From Tannerella sp. (lineage in GTDB: Bacteria > Bacteroidota > Bacteroidia > Bacteroidales > Tannerellaceae): a DNA stretch of 16,590 nucleotides. The notes under the pieces were generated by a model. That model was not told the DNA's origin. It saw only the letters and a program-made list of their open reading frames with translations, and searched no databases. The translations under genes were made by a program, and so were the position numbers. Positions 1 to 8,907 of this stretch are shown piece after piece; the stretch's first letter is position 1; each line of letters opens with the position of its first letter. Location of the stretch: assembly GCA_031282485.1 (NCBI GenBank), contig JAITDQ010000032.1, positions 1-16,590 on the forward strand. Direction: 5' to 3'.

Positions 1-2
1 TT

Positions 3-71
3 GCCGAAGCATATCCCGAATCAACATTCCGAGTCATTCATCGCGACAATTTCGATGAATGGTTGCTGTAA
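3..71 (+). CDS. C-terminal end of an unidentified protein, cut by the left edge
   Basis: Frame 3 is open from the left edge for 22 codons and ends with TAA at 69-71; the peptide is AEAYPESTFRVIHRDN followed by FDEWLL. The composition (mixed charged and aromatic residues) looks like a normal protein tail. The gene would converge on the VOC gene ending at 108, leaving 36 bp between the two stops. There is too little sequence to assign a family. It could be chance, since 22 open codons alone are weak evidence. Confidence 0.5.
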   Translation, partial: AEAYPESTFRVIHRDNFDEWLL

Positions 72-107
72 GGGTGATTTTCGATAAATTTACGTTATCT
101 TTCCTCA

Positions 108-974
108 TTATTTTATGCAATAAGGTTCCGTAAATTCGACTTTAGTTTCATCGGGAGTGGTCATGTTTAACAGCCACCGCTTTGTTTTGCCTATTGAGGG
201 GCGGCCTATTTTTTGTTCTCCGCGTCGTTCTTTGAGCGTGTAGATGGTTTCCTGCATATCATCTACAAGGAAACAGGGGTGGCTGAAATTTTCGTTGCCG
301 GGTGAATAGTGTTCTATACTCTCCGTACATTCTGCGAAATTCAGATATTGAATTACTCCGGGTTCGCTTTTGTCTAAGGGATATCTCAATACTTCCCCGC
401 ATTTCATGATGCCAACCCAGAAAGGATCCTTATCGTCGATTTTTCCGGCGTACAGCCCTACATGGTGGATACGTTTTGAGATTCGTCTTTCCGACAGGAA
501 ATATCCTTTAGATTTACGGTGTAACCCTTCTTTTTTAAGATCAATAAATTCAATGTTGTTTCCCCACGTATCCCGTACGATAAATGTTTCATTTCCGGCT
601 CCGTCGATCATGACTTTTGATGTTTCGATTCCTTGTGATTCAAGATATTGTTGCATTCCGGCAATGGATTCCGTCTCAAGCGAAACGGAAACAAGACGCT
701 TTTTTTCTTTAGCCTGTTTATCTACTATAAATTCGATAAACTGACGGTCATTTACTTTGAAAGAAACTACGGTTCCCAAGGTCGACGGATAAGAAAAAGC
801 TTCATCAAAGCCAAGAAACCTGCCGTAATATTCCCTTGCCATATCCATATCGCTCACGAGAAAAGTCATTTTAGCTATTCCCCATATCGCCGGGGGACGT
901 TTTGTTTCCTGTGCAATAACCTGACTTATGGTCATCAAACTTGTCAATAAGACGATTAATCTTTTTCCGTACAT
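108..974 (-). CDS. Secreted two-domain VOC (glyoxalase/bleomycin-resistance fold) protein
   Basis: The product is 288 aa. Residues 1-21 form a Sec signal peptide (positive MYGKR, hydrophobic LIVLL stretch, cleavage likely after VIA or VIAQ). Two VOC modules follow, roughly residues 33-146 and 168-284. The first ends in the typical strand VRDTWGNNIEFID (133-145), which carries the usual C-terminal metal-ligand Glu; the second begins with IHHVGLY (169-175) and ends TPDETKVEFTE (273-283). VOC proteins are metal-dependent isomerases, lyases, dioxygenases or binding proteins; the actual reaction cannot be read here. The ATG at 972-974 is preferred over an in-frame TTG at 981-983, which would overlap the upstream stop; with ATG the gene starts 5 nt after the DUF2264 stop (980-982), so the two are tightly coupled. 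A secreted VOC protein as the last gene of a SusCD operon suggests a role in processing the imported sugar or an oxidised derivative (inference). Confidence 0.85.
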   Translation of the reverse strand: MYGKRLIVLLTSLMTISQVIAQETKRPPAIWGIAKMTFLVSDMDMAREYYGRFLGFDEAFSYPSTLGTVVSFKVNDRQFIEFIVDKQAKEKKRLVSVSLETESIAGMQQYLESQGIETSKVMIDGAGNETFIVRDTWGNNIEFIDLKKEGLHRKSKGYFLSERRISKRIHHVGLYAGKIDDKDPFWVGIMKCGEVLRYPLDKSEPGVIQYLNFAECTESIEHYSPGNENFSHPCFLVDDMQETIYTLKERRGEQKIGRPSIGKTKRWLLNMTTPDETKVEFTEPYCIK

Positions 975-979
975 GATTT

Positions 980-2977
980 TCAATTAATTATTTTAATCTG
1001 ATATTGTTTTCCTTCAAAAGTAACGATTAACCCTCCGGGCATTTTTTCCACTTTCACATCCACTCTTGCCGGGACGCGTTTTTTTGTGCCGTTAACGTAT
1101 ACTGCAACAGGCGTATGAGGCGCTATTCCTTCCGAACTTTGCCATGAGCAGTATGCTCCCAATCCGCCGAAAAGATGCGTGTTTGTCCAACCTTCACGAG
1201 GCTTTAATAAAGTTGCATGAAGTACGCCCTCCGGTGTTTCTATCGTTTGAAGCGTAGCATAATAGTCATCGCCGTGTATTAGTAATCGGTCCGCTGTTCT
1301 ATCTTCTTTCGGAACCGTGTTGTGCGGGATGTTTATACCATATCCTCCTATCGACAGGTATAGCGGGTCGGGATAGTTATGCCAGAAAACGTGCACTTCG
1401 CCGTCGTTTCCTATCAATGTGTGGGTGATTAATTCATCTTTTTGAAATTCCGGGGTTTGGTCGTCTTTATTCACGGAGCGCAGATGATAAACGCTGGCCA
1501 CATGGTCTGCTTCGGTAAAAAGCGTACGGGAGCAAAACCGGTACAACCACTGTTTACCGTCGTAGGAGTATCCCGTACGTCCGGCGCCTGTATCTTCGGC
1601 ACCTTCGCCGGTAATGCAAAATCCGAGCATTGAAGAGTAGGCATGTTGGTTATATTTGACGGGACTTTGCCAGATTGTGCGGCTGAAAGGTTGGCCTGCA
1701 GGATATAGGCGGGCATCTCCGTCCACAGGACTTACATTGAGGGAAAACTGCGCCCCTCTTACGGCAATTTTTCCGCCTGCCGCATCGGCAGGCATGGGTT
1801 CTTCCGTTGTTGTCCAGAACGGATGGCCGGCCGGCAATAAAAGACAAGCCAGACCATGCATTGCAAAATAAGGATCTCCGGGAACAATATACGGCTCGGC
1901 AACACTTTGATTTTTACCCAAGTAACCAATATCCAACAATCCGTTTTCGCTTATACACCCATTGTCCCAAAAATATTTCATATTACCGGACAAGATTCTT
2001 CTTGCCATACCCGGAGACATTGATTTGTTGTCGTTTATCATCGCCCAACCAATTGCGGCATTGCTGGAAAAACGGTATGTGAGCGAGCGACCCCATGGAA
2101 TTTGCCCTCCTTCGCGCGAATAATTATAACGGACAACTTCAAGAAAACGTGATGTCGTTTCCTGTATCCTGTCTCCGAATTGCGCTCTCCATACAGGATC
2201 ATATTTATATATCATCTGGTTAAACAGCTGGAATCCCCAGAAGTTATAATAATCAAATCCACGGTTATTACCGTCAATAAACCAGCCGTCACCTCTATAC
2301 CAGCCTAAAAGTCTTTTTATCATCTTTGTGTGATGCGCACGGTTGGAATCGATTCCGTCACCGTATTTTTCAATGAGAGAGGTCGCAAAAAGGTGAAAGA
2401 AATAATGATTGTTATGATAAGTAACGTTAAACGATTGTTTCCGGAAAAAGCGAATAAGGTTTTCCTGTTGTTTTTTTGACAACGGATCCCAGAATTTCTC
2501 AGGACACATGTATATTCCCATGGCAAATGATACTCCTATCTGGTCGTTCGGATCAGGATCGCCCCAGTAACCGTCGCTTTGCGGATCGGTGCCTCTTGTT
2601 ACGGCATTTATAAAAGGTTTGGTTATGGAACCTTTATATCCCGGAATTTCATCTTTTCCCGTGGCCGTAGTATAAATGATTACGCCGACCATTATCCGTT
2701 CCATTATCCTTGCTTGGTTTTCGTTACGAAAATCTTCCAGTTCGAGGTAAGCTCCCGTTGATTTCGGCAAATTGAATATACCCGTTTCCGGGTTAACGTA
2801 AGATAACGCTCCGGAAATAAGTTTTTCTGCGATTTCAAGCCAGTGGGCTTTTGTATATCCGGTATAAGGACTTGTCCGGAAGTCATCTTTTGCGTTCAAT
2901 TTATTGACGGCGCCTGCATTTACCGGTAAAAACAGGCCTGCGGAAAAAACAGAGAAATAGATAATGAACTTTTTCAT
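980..2977 (-). CDS. DUF2264 family protein, putative secreted glycoside hydrolase (GH154-like)
   Basis: The product is 665 aa with a signal peptide at residues 1-23 (MKKFIIYFSVFSAGLF, cleavage near NAGA). The ATG at 2975-2977 is chosen because it starts this leader; an upstream in-frame Met at 3016 would overlap the aldo/keto reductase gene and add 13 residues before the leader. Residues about 40-390 match the DUF2264 (alpha/alpha-toroid) pattern: GWYRGDGWFIDG (225-236), FDYYNFWGFQLF (241-252), GRSLTYRF (296-303) and AEPYIVPGDPYFAMHG to GHPFW (360-388). A C-terminal beta-rich part (about 400-665) completes the family's usual length. From memory, DUF2264 proteins were placed in CAZy family GH154, with beta-glucuronidase activity in characterised members; substrate and residues are not proven here. 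It starts 17 nt after the aldo/keto reductase stop, so the two are very probably co-transcribed. It is the likeliest glycan-cleaving enzyme of this operon. Confidence 0.88.
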   Translation of the reverse strand: MKKFIIYFSVFSAGLFLPVNAGAVNKLNAKDDFRTSPYTGYTKAHWLEIAEKLISGALSYVNPETGIFNLPKSTGAYLELEDFRNENQARIMERIMVGVIIYTTATGKDEIPGYKGSITKPFINAVTRGTDPQSDGYWGDPDPNDQIGVSFAMGIYMCPEKFWDPLSKKQQENLIRFFRKQSFNVTYHNNHYFFHLFATSLIEKYGDGIDSNRAHHTKMIKRLLGWYRGDGWFIDGNNRGFDYYNFWGFQLFNQMIYKYDPVWRAQFGDRIQETTSRFLEVVRYNYSREGGQIPWGRSLTYRFSSNAAIGWAMINDNKSMSPGMARRILSGNMKYFWDNGCISENGLLDIGYLGKNQSVAEPYIVPGDPYFAMHGLACLLLPAGHPFWTTTEEPMPADAAGGKIAVRGAQFSLNVSPVDGDARLYPAGQPFSRTIWQSPVKYNQHAYSSMLGFCITGEGAEDTGAGRTGYSYDGKQWLYRFCSRTLFTEADHVASVYHLRSVNKDDQTPEFQKDELITHTLIGNDGEVHVFWHNYPDPLYLSIGGYGINIPHNTVPKEDRTADRLLIHGDDYYATLQTIETPEGVLHATLLKPREGWTNTHLFGGLGAYCSWQSSEGIAPHTPVAVYVNGTKKRVPARVDVKVEKMPGGLIVTFEGKQYQIKIIN

Positions 2978-2994
2978 GATGTTTGATAGATGAT

Positions 2995-4041
2995 TTATAC
3001 CGATGCATTTTGCCACAAGCCGTCAATGTAATTGTCGTGCATCCATGGCAGGTTTTCGTGTTTGTAGAATGGTTCAAGCTGCACGGCCAGTTCTTTCATC
3101 CGTTTAGCCGATAGCTTTTTGAAGTTGCGCAATATTTCCAGATTAGAATCTACGACAGCTATACTGTCCATCCCGATGACAACGGCATCCGGGCCTTTCA
3201 ATGACATGGCGTATCGGATAAGATCCGGAACGTTCAGACCGGGAATCGTTTCCTTAGGGCGAACGGCTTTCATCAGCAGAATACCCATTTTATTTTTTTT
3301 CCCGGCAGGCATGGCGATTTCTTCGCGCCGTGACGGTTGTTTCGGGTTCCAGTGGTTCATGGCAATAAGCATACTGTCGAAATTCCCTCTGTTTGCCATT
3401 TCTTTTAAGGCCTGCGCATCCCCGTGTCCCGAAAATCCGATAAAACGCGTAACACCTTCTTCCTTCAGCTTATGCAGGATGTCTATCAAATGTCCTTTCC
3501 GGCTCATCCGGTCGACGTCTTCGATAGACTGTACATCGTGAATTTTCAGCATATCCAATTTGTCGGTATTCAGCCGTTTCAGGCTAAGCTCGATTTGTTT
3601 CATCGCGTCTTTGGGTTCGCGTTCCGTTACTTTGGTAGAGAGGAAGATTTCTCTACGCCGGTATTTTACTACTTCACCGACGCGAACTTCGCTTATTATA
3701 TGCCTTGGAGATTTTTCTTTTCCGGGGGGCAGACCAATCGAATTATCGTAAATATGCGCCGTATCCCAGTAGTATAAACCATTGTCGAGCGTATAGTGAA
3801 GCATTTCACAAGCTTCTTCGTCATCATCAATATGACAGAAACGACTGCCTAATCCGGTCACTATTTTAGGGATTTGTACGCCGGTACTTCCAAGTTCCGT
3901 CAGAGGTAGACCTTTTGCATCATAAGGATTTTCAATTTTCGGCACGTTTGCGTTTATCGAAGCCCTGCCGTCTGCCGCCACAAGTGATATACCTGCGCCT
4001 ATAACTCCTTTTATAAAATCCCTTCTGTTCAAATCTTCCAT
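2995..4041 (-). CDS. Tat-exported aldo/keto reductase
   Basis: The product is 348 aa. The N-terminus has a twin-arginine signal, NRRDFIKG (residues 5-12), followed by a hydrophobic stretch to about residue 25, so the protein should be exported folded, probably with its nicotinamide cofactor. The AKR catalytic tetrad is visible: Asp93 and Tyr98 in YYWDTAHIYDN, Lys137 in STKV, His168 in KIHD. The barrel strand RFIGFSGHGD (199-208) and the late FKKLSAKRM helix also fit the family. There is no C-terminal Cys-rich 4Fe-4S segment, which some related AKRs carry. AKRs reduce or oxidise carbonyl/alcohol groups of sugars or aldehydes with NAD(P)H; the substrate is unknown. The gene is the first of the three downstream of the susCD pair, separated from susD by a strong stem-loop. 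ATG at 4039-4041 follows an A-rich leader. Confidence 0.9.
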   Translation of the reverse strand: MEDLNRRDFIKGVIGAGISLVAADGRASINANVPKIENPYDAKGLPLTELGSTGVQIPKIVTGLGSRFCHIDDDEEACEMLHYTLDNGLYYWDTAHIYDNSIGLPPGKEKSPRHIISEVRVGEVVKYRRREIFLSTKVTEREPKDAMKQIELSLKRLNTDKLDMLKIHDVQSIEDVDRMSRKGHLIDILHKLKEEGVTRFIGFSGHGDAQALKEMANRGNFDSMLIAMNHWNPKQPSRREEIAMPAGKKNKMGILLMKAVRPKETIPGLNVPDLIRYAMSLKGPDAVVIGMDSIAVVDSNLEILRNFKKLSAKRMKELAVQLEPFYKHENLPWMHDNYIDGLWQNASV

Positions 4042-4069
4042 ATTTTTCGTTTTTTATTAACGTTAAATA

Positions 4070-4121
4070 AAAGGCGTCCAAAAAGTCAATGAATTGTTCC
4101 TGATGATTTTTGGACGCCTTT
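4070..4121 (-). terminator. 15-bp stem-loop between susD and the aldo/keto reductase gene
   Basis: Positions 4070-4084 and 4107-4121 are perfect inverted complements (15 bp, core AAGGCGTCCAAAAA), with a 22-nt loop at 4085-4106. On the minus strand the hairpin begins 12 nt after the susD stop and is followed by an AT-rich stretch (TTATTTAACG), not a clean U-run. It could be a partial terminator or an mRNA-stabilising 3' structure giving more susCD than downstream enzyme mRNA. The stem is directly seen; the function is inferred. The adjacent genes share strand and have no clear promoter between them, so read-through is expected. Confidence 0.65.
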
Positions 4122-4133
4122 ATACCAATAATT

Positions 4134-5642
4134 TTATTTCCACAGCGGGTGCTGTTCAAGATTGATATTCCGTCCCAATTCATTTACAGGAATAGGGTAT
4201 ACGTAATATTTTTTGTTTGTACCGATGTTTATTCCTTTGAGCGCCACGCGTTCTTCCATACAATTCATTCGCTTATAATCGTACCAGAGATGACCTTCAA
4301 AGCATAACTCAACCACTCGCTCCCATATAAGCGCCTTATTAAACGCATCTTTATCCAAACCGGCGAGACCTTCAAGCCCGGCGCGTTCCCTTACGAGGTT
4401 TATACCGTAATATTTGTCGTACGTCCCGCCTGAACCTGCATTATTCACCGCTTCGGAATGCATCAGTAATACATCCGAATAACGCGTAAAATGGTAGTTG
4501 AGATTGGAATTTTGATCGCCTACGCCTGTTTCGTCGGGATCGGTATACTTCCATGTATGAACCATACCCTTGTTCAGGTCGAAATCTTCACCCCAAACTT
4601 TTATTTCTCCGGTTTGTGTATCTTTGAAAGATAAGATTATATTTGTCGCCAGACGTTTGTCGCCGGGATTCAGGGCAAGCATGTCTTCATAAAAATTCAT
4701 GGTTCCCCCGAATGAAGACCAGCCGGCCATGCCGCAAACATTTTGGTCGCGGATACTTGACATGTTAACCCAGTTTGATCCGTTCAGGTTTTGGTGAAAT
4801 TCCGCGTCAAAGATATATTCTCTGTTATGTTCTCCCGCCTCTTTGAAGTTAATACCATAGTTGGGGTCAAGCCCGTAAGTGCCGGATTTGATAATTTCTT
4901 CACATTTGGAAGCGGCCGATGCGTAGTTCTCTGTTTTATTCCATGGATATCCTGCCATTGTAAGATATGTTTTTGCCAGAAAAGTTTGGGCAGCGCCTTT
5001 CGTCGCACGTCCGACATCTTTTCCCGAATGGCTGACGGGAAGCGCGGATTCTGCAAATTGAAAATCTTCAATGATTTGCGCAAACACATCATCGCTTGTT
5101 CCCATGTTGGGAAGGTTCTGATCATTCTGTTCGGACGATGTCGTTAAGGGGATATTGTCGAACAGGCGTATCAGGTAAAGATAGGCCAGTCCGCGTACAA
5201 AACGCGCTTCGCCTTCTAATTGTTTGATTCTTGCCGGATCTCCGTCTTTGATGCCGGGTATTTTTTCGATTGTTATATTTGCCCGGAAAATCACTTGATA
5301 AAAGAATTTCCATACAAATTCGATACCGTCCGTATTCGCTGTCCACGTGTAATCCTGAAAGGCTAAACGATATGGGACGGTGGATGCTTGCGCCGAAGAA
5401 CATTCCGCCGGATATTCGCCGATCATTAATGCTGCACGGTGAAAGGATATGTCGCCGTCTTCCGCACTGACAAGCCGGCTGTATATGGCATTTACGGCAG
5501 CTTCCGCATCTGCTTCCGTTTTGTAAAAGTTGTTGGGCGATATAAAGTCGTACACTCTTTCCTCAAGGAAAGCATCAAAACAGGATGTGAACATTCCGGT
5601 AAACAGGAATCCCGCAAATAATATTTTATATATTGATTTCAT
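4134..5642 (-). CDS. susD-like: SusD/RagB family outer-membrane glycan-binding lipoprotein
   Basis: The product is 502 aa, normal for SusD. Residues 1-20 are a lipoprotein signal peptide ending in GMFTS before Cys21, the expected lipidation site. SusD hallmarks are present: FYKTEADAEAAVNAIYSRL (39-57), EARFVRGLAYLYLIRLFDNIPL (145-166), the C-terminal HFTRYSDVLLMHSEAVN, then ERVVELCFEGHLWYDYKRMN, and a final YPIPVNELGRN. It sits on the cell surface as the lid of the SusC transporter, capturing oligosaccharides. It begins 28 nt after the susC stop, so it is translated from the same mRNA. The glycan specificity cannot be read from the sequence. Confidence 0.97.
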   Translation of the reverse strand: MKSIYKILFAGFLFTGMFTSCFDAFLEERVYDFISPNNFYKTEADAEAAVNAIYSRLVSAEDGDISFHRAALMIGEYPAECSSAQASTVPYRLAFQDYTWTANTDGIEFVWKFFYQVIFRANITIEKIPGIKDGDPARIKQLEGEARFVRGLAYLYLIRLFDNIPLTTSSEQNDQNLPNMGTSDDVFAQIIEDFQFAESALPVSHSGKDVGRATKGAAQTFLAKTYLTMAGYPWNKTENYASAASKCEEIIKSGTYGLDPNYGINFKEAGEHNREYIFDAEFHQNLNGSNWVNMSSIRDQNVCGMAGWSSFGGTMNFYEDMLALNPGDKRLATNIILSFKDTQTGEIKVWGEDFDLNKGMVHTWKYTDPDETGVGDQNSNLNYHFTRYSDVLLMHSEAVNNAGSGGTYDKYYGINLVRERAGLEGLAGLDKDAFNKALIWERVVELCFEGHLWYDYKRMNCMEERVALKGINIGTNKKYYVYPIPVNELGRNINLEQHPLWK

Positions 5643-5670
5643 AATGATTTTTATTTAAAATGTTAGTAAA

Positions 5671-8600
5671 CTAAAATACGATATTTACTCCCAACGTGAA
5701 TACACGGCTTACTGGATACGGGTTCCAGTCAACACCCGGTTGCAGGTTGCTTCCGCCTTTACTGCTTACTTCGGGATCAAAACCCGAATAATCGGTCAGG
5801 GTAAGCAGGTTTTGCGCGCTCATGTAAAGCCGGAGGGATTCGATAGATTTTTTTATCGGGAAACGATAACCCAGCACAACATTCTTTAAACGAATATAAG
5901 AGCCGTCTTCAATCATCCACGAAGAAAGAGGCAGATAAGCATGTGCGGCCGTACGCGGAGCAGGGATATTGGTTTGGGTATTTGTCGGCGTCCAGTAGTT
6001 CAGCATATCGCGGCGTTGTGAAGAAGAAGGCACTATCATCGCATATTCGCCCCGTCCGAGTTGCAGAATGTCGTTGCCGTAACTTCCGTTTATAAAGATA
6101 TTAAAGTCGAAGTTTTTATAAGAAAAATTGTTTGTCCAGCTGAAAATAAAGTCGGGATTGGGGTCTCCGATAATTGCCCAGTCTTCGCGGTCAATTTTAC
6201 CGTCCTGATTCAAGTCTTTGAATTTCGGCGAGCCTAAACCGTCATTTGTTAATGCTTTAGGATGTTTGGCAACCGTTTCTCCGCTGGAATTTACAATGGT
6301 AGCGTCTAACATTTCCTGCGTTTCGAACACTCCGTCATATACATAATAATTCCATATCCCGACGGGATAACCTTCTTCCAGCCAGCTTCCGTCGACCCTC
6401 AAGTGGCCGGACAGATAACCTCCCGGTCTTCCCGGCGTAAAGTCCGGTAAACTTACCACTTTATTCCTGTTCATGGAATACATCAAACCGGTGTTCCACG
6501 TAAAAGCTCCCGGATTATTGTTTGTTATCAGGTCGTAGTTTAGTCCGAGTTCAATACCCCAGTTTCGTATGGTTCCATTATTGCTGAAAATTGAACCGAA
6601 ACCGGAAGATAAAGGTATGGATACATCCCATAACAGATTATCCGTATTCTTATTGTAAAAATCGGCCGTAAGGGTCAGGCGATTGTTAAACATTCCGAAA
6701 TCCAGTCCGGCGTCGAATGTAGAAGTTGTTTCCCATTTAAGGTTTGAATTTGGAATTTTATTCGGAGCGAAGCCGGTCGCTTTCACTCCTCCCAGATTGT
6801 AGGAATACTGTGCCAGACTGGCCAGCGAAGCGAAGTTGCTGAATTCCTGATTTCCGGCTAATCCGTAGCTCACACGCAGTTTTAAATTGTTTAACCAATC
6901 GGCGTCTTCCATAAAAGCTTCTTCGGAGACGCGCCATGCCACTGCGGCAGAAGGGAAAAATCCCCATTTATTATTAGCGCCGAATTTCGATGAACCGTCG
7001 GCACGCCCTGTCAGTGTGACCAGATAGCGGTCTGCATAATTATAATTGATGCGTCCCAGCCACGATGCCTGCCGCGGAGTATTTCGCCAAGACGAAGGAA
7101 CGCCCATCACCACACCGGCCGAACCCATGCTGTTATCTTCAAGCAAATCGTTTACAAATCCGGAAACAGTGCTTTGTCCGCCTAAATACTCAAACGTTTG
7201 TAGCGTTAACCCGCCTGTTGCGTTAATCGAGTGGTCGCCGATCCGGGCGCTGTATGTCAAAAGATTTTCGTTCAAATAGGACGTAGACCGGTTCCACGAT
7301 TTGGATGCAACGCCATTAAAACTTTCACCCTGGAGTACGGTAGAAGGATAATACACATCGCGAAACGCATTTGAATAATCCGTACCGCCGCGAATTTCCA
7401 GACCTAAGCCTTTGAGGATCATATTCAGGTTGAATTTGACGGATACATTCGCCATTACCCTGTCTATTGTTGAATAGTCTTTGGATAGTTTTGCCAACCC
7501 GTAAGGATTGCCCGTTGTAGTGCCATAAGGCGTCTGGTTCATGGTCGAGAGACTGCCGTCATCATTATATACATACATGGTGGGCGGGAGCGCCAATGCC
7601 CCGTTAATGACACCGCCGGCCGTGCCGCCTCCGTCACCTTCCGAAAATGCTACGTTCGAAAATGTGCGGCCGGCCGTCAACGAGGTCTGGACGGTTACCC
7701 AATGGGATAGCTTCGTATCAACATTGGCGCGTAGAGATGCACGTTTTAAATCCGAATTGATCACGATTCCTTCCTGATCGAAATAATTACCGGTGATTGC
7801 GAACTGCGTGCTTTCGGAACCGCCGTTTATACTCACTTGGTGATTATGCATCAACGCTTCACGGAAAATAAGATCCTGCCAGTCGGTACTGTTATTGCGA
7901 TAATAGGACGGGTCTTTCCATTTTTCGTCGGCGCCGCCGTATAAAGGCGCTAAACCTGCGTTTGCCGCGGCGATGTTGGACATTGTTGCAAATTCTTCTC
8001 CGTTCATCATATCCATTTTCTTTGTGATGTTTTGCACACCGAAATAACCGTCGTACGAAACTTTTGTTTTGCCGGTTTTTCCTCTTTTTGTTGTTATCAG
8101 AACAACACCGTTAGCTCCTCTGGAGCCATAGATTGCCGTTGCCGAGGCATCTTTAAGGATTTCGATGGATTCGACGTCGTTCGGGTTAATCGTAGCCATG
8201 CCGTTATTAGCCAGCGATCCGCTTTGGTATGCGGAGGCCATACTTCCGGCGGCAATCGGGAATCCGTCGATTACGAAGAGAGGCCCGTTTCCGCTTGAAA
8301 GGGAATTGCCGCCGCGTACGCGTATGGAAATTTGTGCCCCCGGAGCGCCGGATGCGCTTACTACCTGAACGCCGGCCGCCCGTCCCTGAATCCCCTGGTC
8401 GAGCGATGTCATAGGCAGTTTCTGCAGTTCTTCCGATTTGATGGACGACACAGAGCCTGTAAGGTCGCTTTTCTTCACCGTACCGTATCCTACAACCACG
8501 ATCTCTTCGAGTGCACGGGTATCTTCTTCCATTGTGACATTAATTACGGTCTGATTGCCTGCCGTGATTTGTTGCGGGACGAAACCGATATAGGTAAATT

Positions 8601-8829
8601 CCAATACGGAATTGCTTCCCGCTACTTCAATCGTATATGCGCCGGTTATGTCGGTGACAGTTCCTTTGGTTGTTCCTTTTATGGTAACCGTTACTCCTGC
8701 CAAAGGGTCGTTTAACGCATCCCTTACCACTCCTGTGATTTTTTGTTGAGCAAATATTGCTGTCGTACTCAACAGAAATACGGACATTAATACCGCCCGT
8801 TTCCTTAATAAACCAATGATTTTTTTCAT
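5671..8829 (-). CDS. susC-like: SusC/RagA family TonB-dependent outer-membrane transporter
   Basis: The product is 1052 aa, typical length. Residues 1-28 are a signal peptide (LLSTTAIFAQ). Residues about 29-102 are the carboxypeptidase-regulatory-like domain (ITGVVRDALNDPLAGVTVTI). There is a TonB-box-like segment EEIVVVGYGT (108-117), then the plug domain, including SIRVRGGNS (168-176) and FVIDGFP (185-191), with ESIEILKDASATAIYGSRG typical of SusC. The 22-strand barrel fills the rest and ends in the aromatic terminal strand FTLGVNIVF used for barrel assembly. There is no N-terminal STN domain, so it is not expected to signal to a FecR anti-sigma factor. This fits control by the upstream HTCS, not by the sigma/FecR pair at the right. 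It imports oligosaccharides with SusD, energised by TonB-ExbBD. Confidence 0.97.
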   Translation of the reverse strand: MKKIIGLLRKRAVLMSVFLLSTTAIFAQQKITGVVRDALNDPLAGVTVTIKGTTKGTVTDITGAYTIEVAGSNSVLEFTYIGFVPQQITAGNQTVINVTMEEDTRALEEIVVVGYGTVKKSDLTGSVSSIKSEELQKLPMTSLDQGIQGRAAGVQVVSASGAPGAQISIRVRGGNSLSSGNGPLFVIDGFPIAAGSMASAYQSGSLANNGMATINPNDVESIEILKDASATAIYGSRGANGVVLITTKRGKTGKTKVSYDGYFGVQNITKKMDMMNGEEFATMSNIAAANAGLAPLYGGADEKWKDPSYYRNNSTDWQDLIFREALMHNHQVSINGGSESTQFAITGNYFDQEGIVINSDLKRASLRANVDTKLSHWVTVQTSLTAGRTFSNVAFSEGDGGGTAGGVINGALALPPTMYVYNDDGSLSTMNQTPYGTTTGNPYGLAKLSKDYSTIDRVMANVSVKFNLNMILKGLGLEIRGGTDYSNAFRDVYYPSTVLQGESFNGVASKSWNRSTSYLNENLLTYSARIGDHSINATGGLTLQTFEYLGGQSTVSGFVNDLLEDNSMGSAGVVMGVPSSWRNTPRQASWLGRINYNYADRYLVTLTGRADGSSKFGANNKWGFFPSAAVAWRVSEEAFMEDADWLNNLKLRVSYGLAGNQEFSNFASLASLAQYSYNLGGVKATGFAPNKIPNSNLKWETTSTFDAGLDFGMFNNRLTLTADFYNKNTDNLLWDVSIPLSSGFGSIFSNNGTIRNWGIELGLNYDLITNNNPGAFTWNTGLMYSMNRNKVVSLPDFTPGRPGGYLSGHLRVDGSWLEEGYPVGIWNYYVYDGVFETQEMLDATIVNSSGETVAKHPKALTNDGLGSPKFKDLNQDGKIDREDWAIIGDPNPDFIFSWTNNFSYKNFDFNIFINGSYGNDILQLGRGEYAMIVPSSSQRRDMLNYWTPTNTQTNIPAPRTAAHAYLPLSSWMIEDGSYIRLKNVVLGYRFPIKKSIESLRLYMSAQNLLTLTDYSGFDPEVSSKGGSNLQPGVDWNPYPVSRVFTLGVNIVF

Positions 8830-8873
8830 GAAACCGATTTGTTTTTAATTAATAAAATAAATAATTGTCGGCG

Positions 8874-8881
8874 CAAAGATA
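8874..8881 (-). promoter_or_regulatory. Probable susC promoter, -7 box without a recognisable -33 box
   Basis: On the minus strand TATCTTTG matches the Bacteroidota -7 consensus TAnnTTTG and lies 44 nt upstream of the susC ATG. At the expected distance (19-20 nt upstream) the sequence is CTAT-like, not TTTG; the nearest TTTTG is 26 nt away. A good -7 with a poor -33 is what an activator-dependent promoter would look like, in line with HTCS control (inference). Confidence 0.55.
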
Positions 8882-8907
8882 TTCGTTTCTATTTTTCGCA
8901 GATAGAA

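Noticed and set aside
83..99. GATAA/TTATC inverted repeat as a terminator between the converging left-edge genes
   Set aside because: The stem has only 5 AT-rich pairs and no U-run; too weak to call.
981..983. TTG start for the VOC gene
   Set aside because: An ATG 9 nt downstream gives a proper signal peptide and avoids overlapping the upstream stop codon.
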